A DNA stretch of 61,338 nucleotides, taken from IMG/VR virus record IMGVR_UViG_3300036944_001020, positions 1-61,338 of that record; one strand, given 5' to 3'. This document shows, one piece after another, positions 36,711 to 46,667 of this stretch. How positions within the stretch are numbered: the stretch's first letter is position 1; the number at the start of each line of letters is the position of its first letter. This DNA comes from a virus. Made by a program: the position numbers and the translations under genes. The notes below the pieces were generated by a model that saw nothing but the letters and a program-made list of their open reading frames with translations, was not told where the DNA came from and did not search any database.

Positions 36711-38258
36711 TTAAAATAATTTATTGTACACGTAGGTAAAATCTGCTCTATGATCTATCGTATCAACAGTAAGTGTAGTTAAATCTCCCGTATAGGTTTC
36801 AACGTCCCCAATTTCTGGATCATCCGCAGATAATACCCTAGATACAAGCATATCTTCTTTTGTATTTTGCAACATCAATTCATTAAATAACTGCATCCCG
36901 GATGGATGTAATAATTTAGTTGCATATTTTCTCCAATCGTCTATTGAACGCTGGGATCTTATTACATATGAAAACGGCTGATAATAAACTGGGTCGGCTT
37001 CTGCTGCATCGGGTAATTTACCCTCAAGCATCATGTTTTCAGATAATTTCCCGTCAGTATTTTTCCAATATCCTTCTGTTATTCTTACTACAGTTATATT
37101 TGGAGTTAACTCTGCAATATCATTATATTTAATTTTAGCAGTTCCAGTTGCAAATTGACTTGAATAATCTTCACTGGATCTTAATTGTATTCTGTTTCTT
37201 GTTGGAATTGATGTAACTATTGTAGTTTGACTAACATTATTATTGCTAATAACATCATTGAGTATTTTTAAATCTTCATTGTATGTAACAGTAATGTTGC
37301 TTCCACGAGTCAGCCCATGTGGCTTTGGAAAATACAAATCTATGATATTGTTATTTAATTTATATTGAACATTTGATGTGATTGTAGATGGAGTAGGAGC
37401 ATTTATGGTGGTATTTCCAACATATGCTATCCCGGTTTTCTTAACATTGATATTCAATATTTTACCGGCGTCATTTACCCCAGATACTTCTGCAAATATA
37501 GTAGTCCCCGTATTCGCATAAACTGATATATTATCTCCAACTGCATACCCAATTGCACCATCAATTATGTCGATATCATTTAATACTGGATATATTTGCG
37601 CTTCAATACTAGTTATAGTTCTATCATCATTTAATTTTGAAGAAGTTATTTTTTCCCCGGAAACAAAGTTCCCAATAATGGAATCTCTATCAATGAAAAC
37701 TTCAAAAACATCATCCGCCTCTAATCTATATTTAAATACAGAATTTACGATTGCACTTGCCCCCGATACATTTCCCGTAATTTTAGAATTTGTTAATTTA
37801 AATATATTATTTGATAATTGTGTATTCGGGGATTTTAAAAATAATGAATATAATTGTATCCATTTACCATCGGATGGTTTTAATACAACTTCCCATGGAT
37901 AAACTATTTCAATTGCCTCGTTATATAATATAGTAAATAGCAAATTGTAAGATTTCTCTGAGCCTTTGCTAGTATAAAGATCTTTTATATTTTTAATGAA
38001 TGTTGCAACATCCGCAGAAATAATAGATGGGGAATCTACCCCATACATTGCAAAAAATCTATCAATTAAACTAGAAATTGTTTCATCTATATTTGCATAA
38101 GATTGTAAATTTTGAAGCAATTCCTGAGAATTTTTTTCTTGCTCCAAAAATTTATAATATGCTTTTATAAATTCAGAAAATGTCTCATTGTCTGCCCTGA
38201 TGAACTCAGGGATCTGTGATGATACTATTGCTGATAATTTATTCTTTAGTTGTGGCAT
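36711..38258 (-). CDS. Baseplate wedge protein (gp7 position), 515 aa
   Basis: A protein with an N-terminal helical domain containing IPEFIRADNETFSEFIKAYYKFLEQ, followed by beta-rich repeats. It occupies the position between gp6 and gp8 where T4 has gp7, but is half the length (T4 gp7 is 1032 aa), so direct equivalence is uncertain. Shares 1 nt with gp6. In T4 gp7 bridges gp6, gp8 and gp10 in the wedge. Confidence 0.6.
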   Translation of the reverse strand: MPQLKNKLSAIVSSQIPEFIRADNETFSEFIKAYYKFLEQEKNSQELLQNLQSYANIDETISSLIDRFFAMYGVDSPSIISADVATFIKNIKDLYTSKGSEKSYNLLFTILYNEAIEIVYPWEVVLKPSDGKWIQLYSLFLKSPNTQLSNNIFKLTNSKITGNVSGASAIVNSVFKYRLEADDVFEVFIDRDSIIGNFVSGEKITSSKLNDDRTITSIEAQIYPVLNDIDIIDGAIGYAVGDNISVYANTGTTIFAEVSGVNDAGKILNINVKKTGIAYVGNTTINAPTPSTITSNVQYKLNNNIIDLYFPKPHGLTRGSNITVTYNEDLKILNDVISNNNVSQTTIVTSIPTRNRIQLRSSEDYSSQFATGTAKIKYNDIAELTPNITVVRITEGYWKNTDGKLSENMMLEGKLPDAAEADPVYYQPFSYVIRSQRSIDDWRKYATKLLHPSGMQLFNELMLQNTKEDMLVSRVLSADDPEIGDVETYTGDLTTLTVDTIDHRADFTYVYNKLF

Positions 38259-40120
38259 TATTTTATTGCACTAATGTTAATTTGCAATCCTGCATCTCTG
38301 TTCGATTCAGAATTTGGTGTGCTATCATCAATTATCAAAATTTGATTTTTCTTTGCATATAAATTTTGAGATTGAACTTCTGCATTGAATCTAATATCAG
38401 ATGTATTATCTGGATAACCAACTAAATTCAATGATGGAATTGAAATTACTCCGGTTCCATAATTAATGGTTCCAAATTTACTGTTAATTATTTTAGTATT
38501 TTCAAAATTAACTAGCTGTAAAGTTCCAGTCCCATTTAAATTGTATGGATTTTCATTTGATACATCGATAATTTTAACTTTGATAGTAGAATCTTCGTAA
38601 TAATAATTGAATCCGGTTGAATTCAAAGTTGATGGCAATATAGCATTATTAAAATCAATTGCAGTTGTTTCAGTATATAAATTTGTAGTATTTAGTTTAG
38701 GATTAATTCTTTTTTGAATTTTTACTTTTGTTAAATTTCCAACTATTGCCGGGTTGCTATTATCAATCAATTTTGTCAATTTTGAAAACACAAAATCATT
38801 TCCAAATTTTTGTAAATTATTTGTAAAATAGTCGCGTATAGCTATATCAACAATTAACTTCATATCGGAAGAACTGACTGTTGAAATTTTCGAATCATAT
38901 TCTACGGAAGTGGAGACATTGATGTAAATATATTCGGGATCAATTATCACCGGAATCATTGCCATGACTCTTCTATTCGATAATACATCCTGTGTTATCT
39001 GATTCTTAATAGTCGAGCTTATTACATACCCATCATATGGCTTCAATGATATAAAAACTTTTCCGTATTCAGGTGGTGAATTATCTTCCCCGCCCCATGC
39101 GGATATTGATTCAATTAATGGATAATTTTCCTGTATGATAGTAGCATAATCTGTCGCGGTTACTGCTCTATTTTGTGCTGAATAAAATTTTGGAGCTTTA
39201 AATTTTATACTATCAATCGTATCTCTATCTGCTCCGCCAGTTGAATTTTGGATTGCAGTAATTTCTCCGGGCACATTTCCGCCCCCAATAGACGCAGAAG
39301 TGGTGAATGTTTGTGTTATATTACCAGAAACATTTCCAAGCATGCCTTGGCTTACGACATATTGCAATCTTATCAAATTTCCGGCAACTAATTTTTTACC
39401 AAGAACTCCATCGCCAAAATATATTTGATATTTTCCCTCAGTATTTTCTTCCAAATAATATACTGTTGATTGTGAATTTATATCAGTGATATTTTCTACT
39501 TGCGTATATAGCGTAGTAGTAGTGTCAGTATATGAATTTTGTACGAGAACTCTAATGCTAGTTGTATCAACTGCATCACTAGGGATTTCATATTTTTCTG
39601 CTGGCCCCGGATTTGATGCTCTATGAACATACTCAACTGGAGTTCCCTCAACTATGCTTACATTATCAAATTTGTATTGTCCATTCAATGGCTCAATTGT
39701 CACTGGGTCTACATTGACAAAGGAGTATATGTCCCCATTTATTGTTGTAGAAAATACCGTATATTTGTCTAGAGTCAACGATATCGGGGAGTTGCTTGGA
39801 TTTATAACTTCGAATGATATAACCGCCTTTGCTCCGCGAATTGATGCGGGAGTGTATCCAAGATGTTTTGCAATAGACACTGCCGACTCTCTTTTTACCG
39901 CGCTGTCCAAGAACATTTCATTTGCAACCATATTTGCTAGGTATGCATTATAATGAGTATTATATGAAAGTAAATCGATTAATACAGATAGACTAGACCC
40001 CTCAAAATCAAAGTCTGTAAAAATCAAATTTCCAGTATCATCGGTATATGATTTTAAAAATGTTTTTAAATTTGTTTTGATATTATCAAAATCTAATTCG
40101 GATATTCTAAGAGAAGCCAT
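38258..40120 (-). CDS. gp6: Baseplate wedge protein gp6
   Basis: Forms the inner ring of the baseplate wedge. The FDNIKTNLKTFLKSYTDDTGNLIFTDFDFEGSSLSVLIDLLSYNTHYNAY pattern in the first 60 residues (split here for brevity) is diagnostic, followed by SVSIAKHLGYTP and the C-terminal gp6 dimer domain. The 620 aa match T4 (660). It follows gp25 by 1 nt. Confidence 0.95.
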   Translation of the reverse strand: MASLRISELDFDNIKTNLKTFLKSYTDDTGNLIFTDFDFEGSSLSVLIDLLSYNTHYNAYLANMVANEMFLDSAVKRESAVSIAKHLGYTPASIRGAKAVISFEVINPSNSPISLTLDKYTVFSTTINGDIYSFVNVDPVTIEPLNGQYKFDNVSIVEGTPVEYVHRASNPGPAEKYEIPSDAVDTTSIRVLVQNSYTDTTTTLYTQVENITDINSQSTVYYLEENTEGKYQIYFGDGVLGKKLVAGNLIRLQYVVSQGMLGNVSGNITQTFTTSASIGGGNVPGEITAIQNSTGGADRDTIDSIKFKAPKFYSAQNRAVTATDYATIIQENYPLIESISAWGGEDNSPPEYGKVFISLKPYDGYVISSTIKNQITQDVLSNRRVMAMIPVIIDPEYIYINVSTSVEYDSKISTVSSSDMKLIVDIAIRDYFTNNLQKFGNDFVFSKLTKLIDNSNPAIVGNLTKVKIQKRINPKLNTTNLYTETTAIDFNNAILPSTLNSTGFNYYYEDSTIKVKIIDVSNENPYNLNGTGTLQLVNFENTKIINSKFGTINYGTGVISIPSLNLVGYPDNTSDIRFNAEVQSQNLYAKKNQILIIDDSTPNSESNRDAGLQINISAIK

Positions 40121-40121
40121 T

Positions 40122-40526
40122 TTATCTTATTCTTCTTAATGTTGATGTAACAGTTATTGGGCGATCTATATTATTCATCATAAATTCAACTCGTATATCC
40201 AATGAATTCTCATCTGGATTATCTGTCACATCGATAGATATAATTCTTGCTCTGGGTTCAAATTTTATCAAAAGATCTTCTATAATTTTTTCAAGCGTAT
40301 TCTTTAAAATTGGAGTAAAATTTTCAAATAATAGTGCCGATATTGGGGAGCCAATTTCTGGATGGAATGGGCGCTCATAATTTCTCGTCAACAACAAATT
40401 TTTAATAGATGCTTTTACCGCTTCCTCATCTTTTTTTATATTTATATCTCTGGTAAATGGATTAACGTCAAACCCTATACTAAAATCTGTATATGTTCTT
40501 GCGTTTCTTTTTATTGTTGTTGCCAT
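40122..40526 (-). CDS. gp25: Baseplate wedge protein gp25
   Basis: Small wedge protein (134 aa; T4 132) that nucleates sheath assembly at the baseplate; lysozyme-like domain name aside it is structural. RNARTYTDFSIGFDVNPFTRDINI, NYERPFHPEIGSPI and the final beta-strand (FMMNN) match the family. A TATAAATA motif 5 bp upstream (40531-40538) may be a late promoter, but would give an almost leaderless mRNA. Confidence 0.92.
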   Translation of the reverse strand: MATTIKRNARTYTDFSIGFDVNPFTRDINIKKDEEAVKASIKNLLLTRNYERPFHPEIGSPISALLFENFTPILKNTLEKIIEDLLIKFEPRARIISIDVTDNPDENSLDIRVEFMMNNIDRPITVTSTLRRIR

Positions 40527-40530
40527 TTTA

Positions 40531-40538
40531 TATTTATA
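40531..40538 (-). promoter_or_regulatory. Possible late promoter at the gp25 start
   Basis: Exact TATAAATA only 5 bp before the gp25 ATG; transcription would begin in or at the start codon. Could be chance in this AT-rich gap. Confidence 0.35.
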
Positions 40539-43121
40539 TTACGCTAAATTAATGAATTGATTTTTGGTATGCACTTTATTATTATAAAATGTAGCATAAT
40601 GTAACGGCTTTGCTCCGCTATTTTTATTATATGAAATATGAATCCAGCATATTTGTCCACTTGATCTTGCTTGATATTCTAGCAATAATTGAGTATTTAT
40701 AATGTTTTCTCTAATCCAATTTACGATTTCATGATAATCTGTGAAGGAATGCTTAGTAAATTGTAAATCTGCCGCACATCCAATTTCATGGTCAGATGGC
40801 CCGCCTTTTGCCCTAAATGAGTTGGTGATCAACATATCTGGATATTTGTCTTTTATTCTATCTAGACAATTTACTGCAAGAGTTTTTAAATTACATGCAA
40901 TTTGTGCTTTTGTTAATCCACGATTATCTCGTAACTCATAACTAGCGGCGGGAGTTCTCGTAGTCAATGCACCAAGAGTATAATATTTCGATAGCCTAAT
41001 AGTGTCTGGGAAATATTTATATGTAGCAAATTCCTCGCATTCACATATCTCAGACGGTGGCGTTACTGCTGGGAGAGGTGCAGTATTTGCACTTTCAGCC
41101 GGTGTTGTAGATGGGGATGCCTCAATGATTGCTCCGCTCTCTGTTTCTGCTTTACGCTTCTCTGGAGAGCTTTCTTCCGGGGTCTCGGATGTAAATGTAT
41201 CCTCTTTTGCAACCGGTGCAATTAAATTTTCAAGTTCAACTGTATTTGGAGTTTTTAGCGGCGTGTTTATAAATATCCCAGCATCGCTACTTAATCCAGT
41301 TTTATATCCTGCTGTCGCAGACCCATCCGACATATTAACAGTGCCATCCAATGAAGTGGATGATACTTTTGCGCTAAATTTATTTGCTTGAACAATTATA
41401 TTATTTGGCGCAGTATGAACAATATCTCCTGCAGTTGCTTCCAATACGATACTAGTTCCCTTGATATTAACTTTATCATTTGAATTTATATTAATAGCCG
41501 CAGGGGAATATAGGTCTATTCCGGTATTTGCATTTACGACTACTTTGTTGGCAGCATCAATTGCTATTCCTCTATGCCCAACAACATGCGTTTCTCCGAA
41601 TACTTCAATATCAGCATTGTCTTTAACTTGAATTTTTGTTGCGCCTTCCGTCGTGATATTTAATGCGCCTTTAACATAAAGGTGTCCATTTCTATCTATA
41701 ACTTCATAGCTGTCGCCAACAACTTTCCTGACCATTGAGCCATTAACATCGACCTCAATATATGTTCCCGATTTATGATAAACATGGATTCTCTCTTTGC
41801 CGGGTGTATTGTCTAATTCTATTACATGCCCAGATTCAGTTTCAGTGACCTGATTATACGGGTATTTTGCAGAATATGGATTTTCTGGCTGACTCCATAT
41901 TTTTGAGCTATTTGCAGTTGATACATTAGTTATTCTATTTTTTAATTTATTTTTTGTCAATGGAGTATCATCATCTCCATATGCCAATTTATTCGTATCA
42001 ACTTTATTATTGTAATCCTTTTTTGGATATACTTTATTGGGGTCTCTAAATCCTTTTGCGGAGGCAAGTGCAGGATCATTCAATGATTTCAATGGATCAT
42101 TTGTGGTGTTATTTGGGTTTGTTCCTACATATGTTTCTCTATTTGGAACTTCTGTAATCGGTGTAGGATATTTTCCATCACCGCCCAAAGCAGCATTTCC
42201 GATTGAAAAATATTCTTCCGTAGTTTTTCCGGACTTATCCGTCAACCCAGCTTTAATTGCATTTGTAGTATTTGTATAATGAGATGCAGAAAGAAATCCG
42301 GCAACAGTCGATTTACTATCGGAAATCTTTATTGTTCCATCGGATAATAATTTTTTATAATTTTTATATGTTACCGCATACATTAAATTGTCTTGGATAT
42401 TGAGCGATGCTAAAAAATCAGATTTTGATTTTATGTTATCTTTTCCGACCCAATTAGAATCGATATCTAATATAGCAGAATCAATTCCAGCATTTATATT
42501 CTGAGGTGTTCTTATATAACCATTATCTATTAATATTCTTGCATCAAAATTATATTTTCCAATTCTTTCACTATTTGATGAATTTGTAGCTGCATCAGAT
42601 GAAATGGAATCAAAATAATCTTGGACTTCGGAAACAGACAGCGGAGGTAAAGTAGTTTTAATTTCAGAAGAAATCCCAGACCCAGTAACGATTGGGGGAG
42701 CAGCTTCTTCTGTTACAATGATTGGATTATTTTCGGAGTCTCTCACGACATTCCCAGAAGAATCTGTTAATGCATTGGGCGGAATATCTTCTTTTATTGG
42801 TAATGATTCGTCAATCGATGGTTTCCCATTAATTGTCCCAACCATCAACGGCTGCTGACGATCTTCCCCATCCAAGAAAAATCCGATTATCCATGTACCC
42901 TCAACCGGCCCAACTGGCGCAGTTCCAACCCCAGATGATGATGCGGATGTAATAGGAGTCATTGGAATAGCCCATGGCAAATCATCCGTAGGCAAATCAC
43001 TCATATTTTCAGTATGATATCCAAATATTCTTACTTTACATCTTCCTAGATGTTCTGGATCATTTCTATTTTCGACTACGCCAACCCACCAGCTACTATC
43101 ACTCTGACTATATAAATTCAT
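40539..43121 (-). CDS. gp5: Baseplate hub/needle protein gp5 with C-terminal M15 peptidase domain
   Basis: An 860-aa hub protein. The N-terminus (SSWWVGVVENRNDPEHLGRCKVRIFGYH) is the OB-fold of gp5; a long Asn/Asp-rich linker follows, and then the triple beta-helix needle (residues about 440-600) with repeats such as ...VKDNADIEVFGETHVVG. T4 gp5 has a lysozyme in the middle; here none is visible and instead the C-terminal ~160 residues hold an M15-type zinc peptidase signature, SDHEIGCAADLQF (SxHxxGxAxD) and IHISYN. This suggests peptide cross-link rather than glycan cleavage during infection. Confidence 0.88.
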   Translation of the reverse strand: MNLYSQSDSSWWVGVVENRNDPEHLGRCKVRIFGYHTENMSDLPTDDLPWAIPMTPITSASSSGVGTAPVGPVEGTWIIGFFLDGEDRQQPLMVGTINGKPSIDESLPIKEDIPPNALTDSSGNVVRDSENNPIIVTEEAAPPIVTGSGISSEIKTTLPPLSVSEVQDYFDSISSDAATNSSNSERIGKYNFDARILIDNGYIRTPQNINAGIDSAILDIDSNWVGKDNIKSKSDFLASLNIQDNLMYAVTYKNYKKLLSDGTIKISDSKSTVAGFLSASHYTNTTNAIKAGLTDKSGKTTEEYFSIGNAALGGDGKYPTPITEVPNRETYVGTNPNNTTNDPLKSLNDPALASAKGFRDPNKVYPKKDYNNKVDTNKLAYGDDDTPLTKNKLKNRITNVSTANSSKIWSQPENPYSAKYPYNQVTETESGHVIELDNTPGKERIHVYHKSGTYIEVDVNGSMVRKVVGDSYEVIDRNGHLYVKGALNITTEGATKIQVKDNADIEVFGETHVVGHRGIAIDAANKVVVNANTGIDLYSPAAININSNDKVNIKGTSIVLEATAGDIVHTAPNNIIVQANKFSAKVSSTSLDGTVNMSDGSATAGYKTGLSSDAGIFINTPLKTPNTVELENLIAPVAKEDTFTSETPEESSPEKRKAETESGAIIEASPSTTPAESANTAPLPAVTPPSEICECEEFATYKYFPDTIRLSKYYTLGALTTRTPAASYELRDNRGLTKAQIACNLKTLAVNCLDRIKDKYPDMLITNSFRAKGGPSDHEIGCAADLQFTKHSFTDYHEIVNWIRENIINTQLLLEYQARSSGQICWIHISYNKNSGAKPLHYATFYNNKVHTKNQFINLA

Positions 43122-43123
43122 AA

Positions 43124-44467
43124 TTAATTTCCCTTATCTTCCAATGAGTCTTTGACAATTTCTAATGTCATTGTATGTCTTAATATTGTTATTTTGTGTC
43201 TTATAGCCGTTATTAGATAATTCCCAGAATATCTATCGTCATACTTGCCTGCGCTTTTATCTGCATCAGATGGTGGTCTAACATCCGGAAATTTTAAATT
43301 TATAATGCCACCCGCTTCAACATCAGTTCTTCCGGGAATTGAAATATTTAATTTAAAATTAGACAATTCCAACATATGAGATAATCTATTCCCATAATAT
43401 TTTCCAGTCAATTCATTTGTATTGTCTTTAAATCCAGTAAATAAATTTGGATGGGTTGGGTGTACAAATATATTTGTCTCGGGGGTTCTCTGAGCTTTGG
43501 TGGAAAAAATAGGAATATCACTCCCCTTTTTTGCTAAATGAGTATAATCCCCAAATGTATCAATATGACTATAATCGATTATATCATATTTCTTATTGAA
43601 TAAATTTAGTGTTATTGTTCTACTGGATAGATATCCATTGTTATTACTTATCATATAATCTGCAGTCTTTGATATTTCAATATCTTCAATCAAAAACATT
43701 TTTGCATTTATATCATTTTCTGGCTGCGTTGATGGCGGAGTATAATTATAAGTGCCCAAATTTACAGGAGAATTTTCGTCTTGAGATGCACTAAAAATAG
43801 TTTCCATGTTCCCAAAATAAAATTGTTGAGAAGTCTCCCAGAACAAATAATTGCATGCTTTTCCAACAGATGGCATTGATTTATTTGATAACCAATTTAT
43901 ACATTTAAATGGAGACCATCCAGTGCTAACAAATTTAACATTATTGTCTGTTGGATTCAATACAGTCAATTGAGTTTTAAAGTCATCCTCTTTTAATCCA
44001 GTTGTTCCTATAATATATCTTCTATTAGTTTTAATATAATTGTCGAATATATTAGTGACTACATCATTTATTTTTCCATTGAAATTTTTGAATATGGGCG
44101 TTGATGTATCATTTATTCCCTCATTTGAGCAAAAATGCAGGATGTATGTTTGAGTTCCATTATCCGTTACGATATTTCTATTGGTTACGGCATAAACTCG
44201 AAAAGTTTTATGGATTGATGTTGGGAATGATGGAGTAGTTATTTTTACCATCAAATACTCTTCGCCAATAATTGGTAAAGATTTTATAATATTTGCGCTA
44301 TCCGATAACATCATGCTACCGGTAAGAAAATTTGAAAAAATATCTTCGTATATATTTAATTCCACCAAATAATCTAACACAAACAAATATGTGCCGCCCC
44401 CGGATATTAGATATAAATCTTCTATCGAAACATCGCCCGCTTGACCTAAACCAGTTTGTGTATCCAT
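43124..44467 (-). CDS. gp27: Baseplate hub protein gp27
   Basis: Trimeric hub protein that holds gp5 and joins the tube. The 447-aa protein has gp27 features: an N-terminal VLDYLVELNIYEDIFSNFLTGS strand-helix block, an HKTFRVYAVTNRN region, WSPFKCINWLSNKS and a final RHKITILRHTMTLEIVKDS. Slightly longer than T4 (391). It lies between gp5 and gp53 with 2-nt and 1-nt contacts. Confidence 0.9.
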   Translation of the reverse strand: MDTQTGLGQAGDVSIEDLYLISGGGTYLFVLDYLVELNIYEDIFSNFLTGSMMLSDSANIIKSLPIIGEEYLMVKITTPSFPTSIHKTFRVYAVTNRNIVTDNGTQTYILHFCSNEGINDTSTPIFKNFNGKINDVVTNIFDNYIKTNRRYIIGTTGLKEDDFKTQLTVLNPTDNNVKFVSTGWSPFKCINWLSNKSMPSVGKACNYLFWETSQQFYFGNMETIFSASQDENSPVNLGTYNYTPPSTQPENDINAKMFLIEDIEISKTADYMISNNNGYLSSRTITLNLFNKKYDIIDYSHIDTFGDYTHLAKKGSDIPIFSTKAQRTPETNIFVHPTHPNLFTGFKDNTNELTGKYYGNRLSHMLELSNFKLNISIPGRTDVEAGGIINLKFPDVRPPSDADKSAGKYDDRYSGNYLITAIRHKITILRHTMTLEIVKDSLEDKGN

Positions 44468-45084
44468 TATTTTTTAATTAAATTATCAAAATTTGTTATT
44501 ATTTCAGAAATAAATTCTGGCTTTATTAATTTTATTCTTCTTTTTGCTTCATTTTTTTCATACTCATAATCAAAATTAGATATTTCTTTTTCTATTAATG
44601 GATTAACTGCATATGATAATGCTTTGCGATAACTAACATCGCTGTCTTTCTTATTCAATATCAATCTAACTGGATTTTTATTGGTAGATGACTCTAAAAC
44701 CAAAAATAAACTGTCTACTTCTAATTCTTTTTCCCCGAAACCAACAACTTTATTTGTGTCGTATATAGCTTCTAAACTTCCGTATTTTGCAATACAAAAA
44801 CTTATAAAATCGTCATATGGTAAAGGCCAGTCAAATCGAGGATCAACAATTTCATTTATTAGTAATATGATCCAGTGCAATCCAGAATCCCCATATATTT
44901 TATCCGCTAAAATTTCTGGAGTATCTCCATCTTTTATATCATATTCATCAAAATATGAACTATTTGATTTTAATTCATTTACTGCGGCTACTCTACGAAG
45001 AATATCAGGAACAACTTGACCTGATGCAAGGTCATCCAATGAATATAAAATTCTTGGAAATTTCTCAAAATAATTAGTAGCCAT
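44467..45084 (-). CDS. gp53: Baseplate wedge protein gp53
   Basis: Clamps neighbouring wedges during baseplate assembly. The YFEKFPRILYSLDD start, DTPEILADKIYGDSGLHWIILLINEI and DPRFDWPLPY segments are typical of gp53 and include its LysM-like domain. The 205 aa match T4 (196). Its start overlaps the end of gp48 by 11 nt. Confidence 0.93.
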   Translation of the reverse strand: MATNYFEKFPRILYSLDDLASGQVVPDILRRVAAVNELKSNSSYFDEYDIKDGDTPEILADKIYGDSGLHWIILLINEIVDPRFDWPLPYDDFISFCIAKYGSLEAIYDTNKVVGFGEKELEVDSLFLVLESSTNKNPVRLILNKKDSDVSYRKALSYAVNPLIEKEISNFDYEYEKNEAKRRIKLIKPEFISEIITNFDNLIKK

Positions 45085-46165
45085 TTTTTACTTGCTCCTT
45101 TGTCATCAATTCTAACTCTCTAAAAGTTAATGACAAATCTATTTCGGTTGGTGCTCCATCATTGAATGATGAAAATCTATCTCCACCATAATCCACTTGC
45201 ATATCGACCAATGCACAGTTACCAATTTTATTGAAGTTTTTATTTTCTGCTCCGTTAAACATATAACGTATTTCAAACTCAGATGGATAAATGTAGAAAA
45301 ATTTATTTGCAGATAATTCTGGATGCATATGAAATTTAAATTTATCAATAATATTTTTTATATTTATTCCCTCTGCTGCACTTTTTGGGAAAAATTTATA
45401 TCTAAAATTAAATGTTCTGTAATCAACGGATTCAAATAAAACTTCTCTAAATGGATTTGTTTTAACTTTTGCCGCAACGCCTAATAAATTTGTTGGTGTT
45501 GACCCTATTCCGGGTATTACTGATGGTAATCTAGCTGCTTCTGCCAACGCATAAGCACCCCCTTCGGCGGTATCTAAAGCTGAAATATTACCTAAAAATC
45601 CACCAATAGCACCTAAATCGACGTTTTGATAATTAACTCCATATTTTACAGAAGGTCTTTCTTGCATATGAAGAGTTATTACGTCCTTCAATCTTTGTTT
45701 ATTATCTGGTTTTAAAAATGAATTTTCCTGAGACGCGACAAGCGCAGTGCCAGCGGCAGCGGTTGATGCTATTGCAAGTCCCCCCGCACTAGCAATCTGT
45801 CTACCGGCCTGCGTACCCCTTTGCAAATTGCTTAGTCCCCTTGCTTTGGCGCGTCTTGCTTCGGCTGCAACTGCATACGCGCTTTTTGCCCCGCCAATTG
45901 CAGCAGCGCCAAGGAGACCTGCGCCCAATAATGTCACCGCTTTTCCAGCCTGCTCTGATGTTATGCTCGTAGTGGAGCTATCCGGTAAAATTCCACTAAA
46001 TCTATTATTAGTGTCAAACCTAGATTTTCCTCGCACATTTATATAAAATGCAACGGTATGTTGTAAATCTCTCTCTACCCCCAATCCTATTGGATATTGA
46101 AAGTCTCCAACTGAATATTTGTTCAGATCGTATGATACTTTGTCGTTATTATTTTTAGTTGCCAT
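45074..46165 (-). CDS. gp48: Baseplate tail-tube cap protein gp48
   Basis: Caps the hub and starts the tail tube. The SVGDFQYPIGLGVERDLQHTVAFYINVRGKS start and the C-terminal FNFRYKFFPKSAAE ... FHMHPEL block are characteristic; 363 aa equals T4 (364). The middle has an Ala-rich hydrophobic helix around residues 75-150, unusual for a baseplate protein. It is the first minus-strand gene left of the divergent late-promoter region. Confidence 0.88.
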   Translation of the reverse strand: MATKNNNDKVSYDLNKYSVGDFQYPIGLGVERDLQHTVAFYINVRGKSRFDTNNRFSGILPDSSTTSITSEQAGKAVTLLGAGLLGAAAIGGAKSAYAVAAEARRAKARGLSNLQRGTQAGRQIASAGGLAIASTAAAGTALVASQENSFLKPDNKQRLKDVITLHMQERPSVKYGVNYQNVDLGAIGGFLGNISALDTAEGGAYALAEAARLPSVIPGIGSTPTNLLGVAAKVKTNPFREVLFESVDYRTFNFRYKFFPKSAAEGINIKNIIDKFKFHMHPELSANKFFYIYPSEFEIRYMFNGAENKNFNKIGNCALVDMQVDYGGDRFSSFNDGAPTEIDLSLTFRELELMTKEQVKNGY

Positions 46166-46178
46166 TTATGTACTCTTA

Positions 46179-46186
46179 TAAATATA
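46179..46186 (+). promoter_or_regulatory. T4-type late promoter, rightward (gp4 unit)
   Basis: Exact TATAAATA on the plus strand, 31 bp before the gp4 ATG. It drives the only rightward unit of the window (gp4 to tape measure) and interleaves with the leftward promoter at 46203-46210. Confidence 0.85.
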
Positions 46187-46202
46187 CAGATATTACAATT
46201 AT

Positions 46203-46210
46203 TATTTATA
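46203..46210 (-). promoter_or_regulatory. T4-type late promoter, leftward (gp48 unit)
   Basis: Exact TATAAATA on the minus strand, 37 bp before the gp48 ATG. Both promoters initiate between 46186 and 46203, so their start sites face each other. Confidence 0.85.
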
Positions 46211-46217
46211 GTCATTT

Positions 46218-46667
46218 ATGTATGCTAATACCCATAAGGGAAGATATAGAGTCAAAAATCCCAATAAATATACCGGGGATATAAACTCTATTATTTATAG
46301 GTCTGCGTGGGAACTAAAATTCATGAAATGGTGCGACGAAAATGCAGCAGTTTTAGAATGGGGATCAGAGACAACTATAATCCCTTATATTTCTCCGATT
46401 GATAAGCAATTTCACCGATATTTTGTAGATTTTTACATCAAGGTAAAAAATAAAGAAAATCAATTGCAGAGGTATTTAGTAGAGATAAAACCGGATAGAT
46501 TTACAAAGGCACCGGAACCCCCAGCTAAAATGACGAAAAGATTCATAAATGAAGTACTGCAATTCGGCATAAATGAGGCAAAATGGAAAGCTGCTACTGA
46601 ATTTTGCAATGATAGAAAAATGAAATTTATTATATTAACAGAACACGATCTAGGTATCAAACGATAA
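46218..46667 (+). CDS. gp4: Head completion protein gp4
   Basis: Required for late head completion; belongs to a nuclease-like family (endonuclease VII-type fold has been proposed). The block KNPNKYTGDINSIIYRSAWELKFMKWCDENAAV and the later RYFVDFYI ... YLVEIKPDRF match the gp4 family; the D-x(n)-E-x-K pattern (DFYI and EIK) is a plausible metal site. The 149 aa equal T4 (150). No good Shine-Dalgarno precedes the ATG at 46218. Its last base is shared with the next start. Confidence 0.9.
   Translation: MYANTHKGRYRVKNPNKYTGDINSIIYRSAWELKFMKWCDENAAVLEWGSETTIIPYISPIDKQFHRYFVDFYIKVKNKENQLQRYLVEIKPDRFTKAPEPPAKMTKRFINEVLQFGINEAKWKAATEFCNDRKMKFIILTEHDLGIKR

Noticed and set aside
45747-46046. Plus-strand ORF of 99 codons, Ala-rich
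   Set aside because: It is the antisense shadow of the Ala-rich segment of gp48; composition explains it and no start signal or neighbour supports it.
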